From Ridgeia piscesae (Eukaryota; Annelida; Polychaeta; Sabellida; Siboglinidae): a DNA stretch of 64,000 nucleotides. This document shows positions 59,456 to 64,000 of this stretch, piece after piece. Every line of letters starts with the position of its first letter. Position 1 is the stretch's first letter. The stretch lies in NCBI GenBank assembly GCA_025642075.2, contig JAODUO010001225.1, positions 101,895 to 165,894 on the forward strand, in the 5' to 3' direction. Position numbers and translations under genes: made by a program. The notes under the pieces were generated by a model. It ran no database searches, was not told the DNA's origin, and worked only from the letters and a program-made list of their open reading frames with translations.

Positions 59456-59640
59456 TTTTTGATGTTGCCTATCCTCCTTACCATCTTCTTCCTAGCATCT
59501 TCATCCATCCATCGACAACTTGTGCATTGTTTACAATTACGAGATTGCATAATTCCTTGGTGTCGTCAGGCCACTGAGCTTGATCTCAGATAATATTGGG
59601 GTATAAGAAGTCATTATTGTTAGAGGTGTTCCTTAAAGGT
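59456..59640 (-). mobile_element. fragment of element B/C interior
   Basis: On the minus strand the words aataatgacttcttat, ctgagatcaagctcagtgg and gatggatgaagatgctag follow the same order as the element B interior (21,232 and 24,440-24,555 around the L2-group insertion). It gives another empty site for that insertion. Confidence 0.5.
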
Positions 59641-60175
59641 GCATCTACTAATTCCCAAAAATGGACAGTTTAAATTGAATTTGGAAATGTATTATTTACT
59701 GTACTTAATAAATCCTGGATCTGGTCTTGATTGACCAGTGTGAAAAACTCACTGGTATTGTAGAAAGTCATTGTACATAGCCAGTTGAGTAACCCAGTGC
59801 ATGGGCCTACATGGTACATAACTGACTGCATATTGTGTTTTAACTAAAAGTGATATTTTTAGTAAAGAATAACTATTTATTGTAATTTATTTAGTCTACT
59901 GTAATGCTGCTGATTGCACAGCATTGACTCTCTAAATCTTATCTACCAAGTTATGTTTGGCCATCGTGTTTAATAATGTCACGTTAGTGATGTTACCAAT
60001 CATATTTTGTTGTGCTTGCTCCATCTGAATAAATATAAATAAAGAGGAAATATTTACAAATGGAGTAAACACATTTTGTCATGAAAGGCAGTGTTGACAT
60101 ACCACCAGTATACAATATATGTCACATTATGTTGCACAAAGTTGTAGTGGTGAACATATACTGTTATGCTTTCAG
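59641..60175. other. intronic or intergenic DNA upstream of the IgV exon
   Basis: No gene. The part at 59,965-60,025 is the reverse complement of 46,130-46,190. It ends in ttatgctttcag, a good polypyrimidine/AG acceptor. Confidence 0.45.
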
Positions 60176-60499
60176 CACATACCAATGCGGAAGGGGCTGT
60201 CATCAATGTGAAAGTGGATGTTCCGTCTGAGACGTGGGAAGGAGACAAAGCCACGTTGACTTGCACAACTAACACCAGTGAGAGCTACTTTGAGTTTTGG
60301 TGGTACAATGGGAGTCAACCTAACCTGATATATTACTGTGACAGCGACGCTGACAGTCAAGCCTACAATGACAGGTGCACGGGACAACTGGACGGAAAGG
60401 TTCACAGACTCAGCATCAGCCCAACAACTGTGGCAGATGAAAACACATATCTTTGTATAGTTGGAACTCAAAAAGGCTCAGCAGATCTAACAGTCAATG
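60176..60499 (+). CDS. immunoglobulin V-type domain exon
   Basis: An acceptor (ctttcag) ends at 60,175 and a donor (gtgagt) begins at 60,500. The exon is 324 bases, symmetric phase 1-1, typical of Ig domains. The peptide contains EGDKATLTCTT (first Cys), FEFWWYNGSQ (core Trp), YYCDSDADSQ, HRLSISPTTVADENTYLCIV (D-x-x-x-Y-x-C second Cys) and SADLTVN (G strand). Two NXS/T sites (NTS, NGS) suggest it is extracellular. The frame is undamaged. It could be an extracellular domain of a secreted or membrane immune-type receptor. No further domain exon was found downstream before 64,000. Confidence 0.85.
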
Positions 60500-61185
60500 G
60501 TGAGTTCTCAACAAAACATTGAAATTGTCAAAACAAGTATCACTTGTTGCAAGTCAGCTAAGGGAGGTTGTGTGGTCAGTTCACTCAGTTGACACTAATG
60601 TTGTATATTTGTTTTATTAATCAAGGAAACAAAAGTTTTTTTAGAAATATTGCTTGAAACGTCTTGTGTATTGAATTGTGGATTGAAATTTATATTTGAA
60701 GGATCTAGTGAACTCAGGCAGTTGCTGAAACTGTTAAGTATTATATAAAATTACTATTATCTTTTATCAAGTTATTATTAGTATTGCATGCTGGGTAGAT
60801 ACTGATCTAGAATAATGCCTATGTTGCTTGACTTCTTAATCCATTGGTCCAATGATCCAATTCTTTTAGGATATCTTTTTTAAATCTTGCATCTATGGAT
60901 GTATCTCAGGGTACTGACACAATGCATGAGAAATTGTTATTTGATCGAGTCTTGCTAAAGGCAGCCTAGGGTCCTCAAGGGCCTCAACACTGATAAATAG
61001 TCACAGTTAGCCATTAAAAAAACATTTATGTCACTTTTCCTCAAATTTAGCATATATGTATCTTTGGGTGGAATAATTATACTCATATTTGTATTTGATT
61101 AACATTTTAATGGCTCCCAAAGAGCCAAATGTCCAAATGGACAGTCTGGGAGATTGAACACATGTATATTCAAGACTGCCCCTAG
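60500..61185. other. probable intron, no features seen
   Basis: No second Ig exon, RNA or repeat recognised. Confidence 0.35.
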
Positions 61186-61187
61186 CA

Positions 61188-61297
61188 TCCCATCCCATCC
61201 CATCCCATCCCATCCCATCCCATCCCATCCCATCCCATCCCATCCCATCCCATCCCATCCCATCCCATCCCATCCCATCCCATCCCATCCCATCCCG
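61188..61297. repeat. (CATCC)n pentamer microsatellite
   Basis: About 22 catcc units. The Gly-Met-Trp-Asp and Ser-His-Pro-Ile frames over it are artefacts. Confidence 0.95.
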
Positions 61298-61443
61298 GGG
61301 TATGCCAAATCCAGTGATAAATGTGTGATACTCAAAACATTGACTTCAGATGGGCACATTATTACAAGTTATTGTCCAAAATCAATGAAGTTTTATAAAT
61401 ATGTAAATAAGTGATGTTTTCTTAAACAGGTGACAGGTGTGTT

Positions 61444-61481
61444 TATATATAATATATAATATATATATATATGTATGTATG

Positions 61482-61552
<71 letters not shown>
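61444..61552. repeat. (AT)n microsatellite with (GTAT) interruption
   Basis: AT blocks around a short gtatgtatgtat run. Confidence 0.95.
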
Positions 61553-61556
<4 letters not shown>

Positions 61557-62922
61557 ACTCTTAGTATGTGTATGTATACATGACTGTCATTTACATAAAC
61601 TATTACTGTGACATTATATGCACAACACTTTTACTACATGTGTGGAAATGACTTAGTAATGTGCAGAAATTGATCTAGTAAAGCATTGTTTACTGAGTTT
61701 ACATAAAACTGTGACATGCTTACTGCAAACATAACATAACACAATAAATTGTAAGACATCTTTATGTGACAAGAGGAATAGCGACTTATGTTAGGATGAA
61801 TCCAAGCAAATCAGACATTAAAAAGAGGGAATGTCTATGTTCCCCCAATGGCCAATGTTGTTAAATACTGCCAACGTTAATTGACCTGATGCGGTGTTGC
61901 TCCATTGTAACATACTAGAAAAGTTTGGAACAATATATTATATTGTATCATGATATATGAAGGTGTTAAATACACAAATGTATCATAGCATGACATATCT
62001 TTAATTTGGTGATGTTTAAACCAATTACAGATATACAAACATTTTTGGAAACAAATTATTTCTTAGTCCTTTAGGCCAAAGTCCAATGGACTTATGACAT
62101 CACTTTGTGTTCCTGCCCTGTGCCGTCTACCATGCGCCATCTGCCATGCGGCGTTGGCTCTCGTATCTCGGAAACTGTTGAAGATCTGTTTTTCAAATGT
62201 TGCCTAGACATTTCTGATGGTACTATATTTGTATTACACATTTATAAGCTTCCTTCATGGTCTAAAAACTGGTACATTTTAAGTTTTGCTATTTGATTTG
62301 AAAACGTTTCTGAAGCTTTTTCTCTAATTTTGCACATATCTATCTATGGGTATTTTCATTGTACACAAGACATTTGTAGTTCAATACCTCATTAGGTAGT
62401 CTTTTGTATGGGATCTCAGGGCACCCCCAAACAGCAAAATATTAAAATTAGGCCTGTTTCTGCTTCAGTTTTCAGCAGATCTCAGGTCACGAACTCCCTG
62501 TGACTGTGTATTCTGGAGACTATAATCAGCCCACCTCACAGTAGCTGCACACTCCTGGCCTTCTATGCTTCATTCTCACTCTGTTTAATCGCTCGGCAGT
62601 GCAGTGGTAGGAATTGTATCAATAACACAGTAGATCCCTGTTAATTAAACTGGACAGTTGCTGCCTGCATGTTTTAAGCTATAGCCTCATTTATACTACC
62701 TGTTTTGTATGCAAGTTGTGTTTATTGATGTGTGTGTTGAATTATCTTTAAAACTATATGGCATTAGAGTCTACCGGTTAAAGATATATTGCATATGAAT
62801 GACCATAGAAAATGCAGATTAGGTGATTACAGTGAAATTTGTTTTGGTGAATCATAGTGAGTCTAAAGGAATCCATGGTAACTTGGCCTTTTTTTAAACA
62901 TGTGTGACAAAGAATTTAATTG

Positions 62923-62986
<64 letters not shown>

Positions 62987-63125
62987 CTTTTTAAAAAAAT
63001 TGTTGAGTGTTAAATTTCATTTAATTGTAACCTTCTGACATATTGGTACATATCATAGAAACAAATACGACACAAATGTGATGGTATTTGAACTTTCAAA
63101 ATGGTATTTTACATACCTGTATGCA
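61553..63125. other. unassigned DNA with an (AT)n tract
   Basis: (AT)n lies at 62,926-62,984. No gene recognised. Confidence 0.35.
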
Positions 63126-63129
63126 AAAT

Positions 63130-64000
63130 GAAGTGTTACAAATGGGGTCAAGCAAGGTTGTGTACTGGCCCCATGCTCTTTTCCATCTTCCTATCAGCAA
63201 TGCTCGACGATGCTTTCCGAGACATGGGGGATGGCGTCTACATACAATCCAGACAGAGCGCTGACCTATTCAATGTCGCACACTTCAGAGCGAAGACCAA
63301 GACTACTCAGATACTGATGAGAGAGCTGCTATTCGCAGATGACAGTGCACTGGTTGCCCACTCTGCTGAAGAGATGCAGAAATTAGTGGATGCTTTCTCC
63401 GATGCATCAAAGAAGTTCGCCCTGAAGATTAACATCAAGAAGACCGAGGTGCTGTACCAACCCAACTCTACACGAACCTGAGAGGAGGATATCATGGTTG
63501 ATGGAAACAAGCTGAACTTTGTTCTGGAATTCACCTACTTCGGAACCACTATATCAAGTAATGGATGCATTGACGATGAAATACAGAGGAGGATGGCCAA
63601 GGCTAGTGCATCTTTCGGCCGACTACGCCAGAGACTCTGGAACAACCACCATGTGTCCATGCGGGTTAAAAGCAAGATATACCATGCAATCGTGCTGTCC
63701 ACCCTCCTATACGGAGCCGAGGCCTGGACAGTGTACAGACGACAGGTGAAAATGCTGCATGCCTTCATGATGCGACATCTGCATTCGATCATATATAACC
63801 TGGATGGACAAAGTGTCAAACAAGGACATACTTGATCGGAAAGGACTGCCATCTATGCACGATCTTCTGATCAGAAAGAATGTCCGGTGGACTAGACACC
63901 TCATGAAGATGACACCAGACAGGCTACCAAAGCAGATTCTCAACTGTTTTCTGGTCACAGAAAGAGCCCTCAAAAACCTCAAGCTGAGAGGCATAAAAAC
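63130..64000 (+). mobile_element. 5'-truncated non-LTR retrotransposon, runs off the window
   Basis: Starts in the RT with TNGVKQGCVLAP, changes frame, then SIFLSAMLDDAFRDMGDG and ELLFADDSALVAHSAEEMQ (catalytic FADD kept) and KINIKKTEVLYQPN. After a stop, a new frame gives FTYFGTTISSNGCIDDEI and STLLYGAEAWTVYRRQVK; the tail includes RKNVRWTRHLMKMTPDRLPK. This type differs from the other LINEs here and resembles RTE/I-group elements common in invertebrates. The 3' end lies outside the window. Confidence 0.8.

Noticed and set aside
61031..61414. GMGWD/SHPIP repeat proteins
   Set aside because: Translation of the (CATCC)n microsatellite.

Overview
The window looks like nuclear DNA of a multicellular animal, most likely a marine invertebrate (a mollusc-like lophotrochozoan or an amphioxus-like chordate; the sequence alone does not settle this). 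Reasons: no dense gene track; one immunoglobulin V-type exon and one signal-peptide exon with GT/AG splice sites and matching phase; many microsatellites; and very high transposon density with several non-LTR retrotransposon lineages, a DIRS-like element, Polinton/Maverick remnants, a hAT relic and small inverted-repeat elements.

Layout. 1-4 kb: a decayed Polinton piece (protease, capsid tail, packaging ATPase). 4.3-12.2 kb: element A, two inverted arms of 2-3 kb, each with a minisatellite outer end, around one broken gene. That gene belongs to a transposon-associated orphan protein family ending in a CRC/tesmin-like cysteine-rich domain. 13.4-13.8 kb: hAT C-terminal relic. 14.2-17.5 kb: copy 1 of a segmental duplication whose second copy is at 37.7-44.7 kb. 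19.6-27 kb: element B, inverted arms around a remnant of the same orphan family, interrupted by a nearly whole L2/CR1-group retrotransposon and a long (ACG)n tract. 27-33 kb: mostly unassigned, with one inverted-repeat element. 33.3-37.6 kb: microsatellites and a second Polinton piece (protease and capsid). 37.7-44.7 kb: duplication copy 2, carrying a 3.7-kb non-LTR element and a first coding exon with a signal peptide. 44.8-45.1 kb: a MITE with about 110-bp inverted ends. 46.3-49.3 kb: DIRS-like element without its reverse transcriptase. 51-52.6 kb: a region with a short motif repeated seven times. 53.5-57.6 kb: element C, same family as B. 58.1-59.6 kb: LINE and repeat fragments. 60.18-60.50 kb: IgV exon. 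63.1-64 kb: another LINE, running off the end.

How the parts fit. The only convincing host gene is an Ig-superfamily gene on the + strand: a signal-peptide exon at 43,735-43,810 ending in phase 1 and a symmetric phase 1-1 IgV exon at 60,176-60,499, about 16 kb apart with transposons between. The first exon lies in the segmental duplication, and its other copy (16,865) has lost the phase-1 donor. The most unusual theme is elements A, B and C: long inverted repeats around a single gene from the same orphan protein family, with no DDE transposase that I can recognise. Aligning duplicated copies within the window gives empty-site evidence for several nested insertions.
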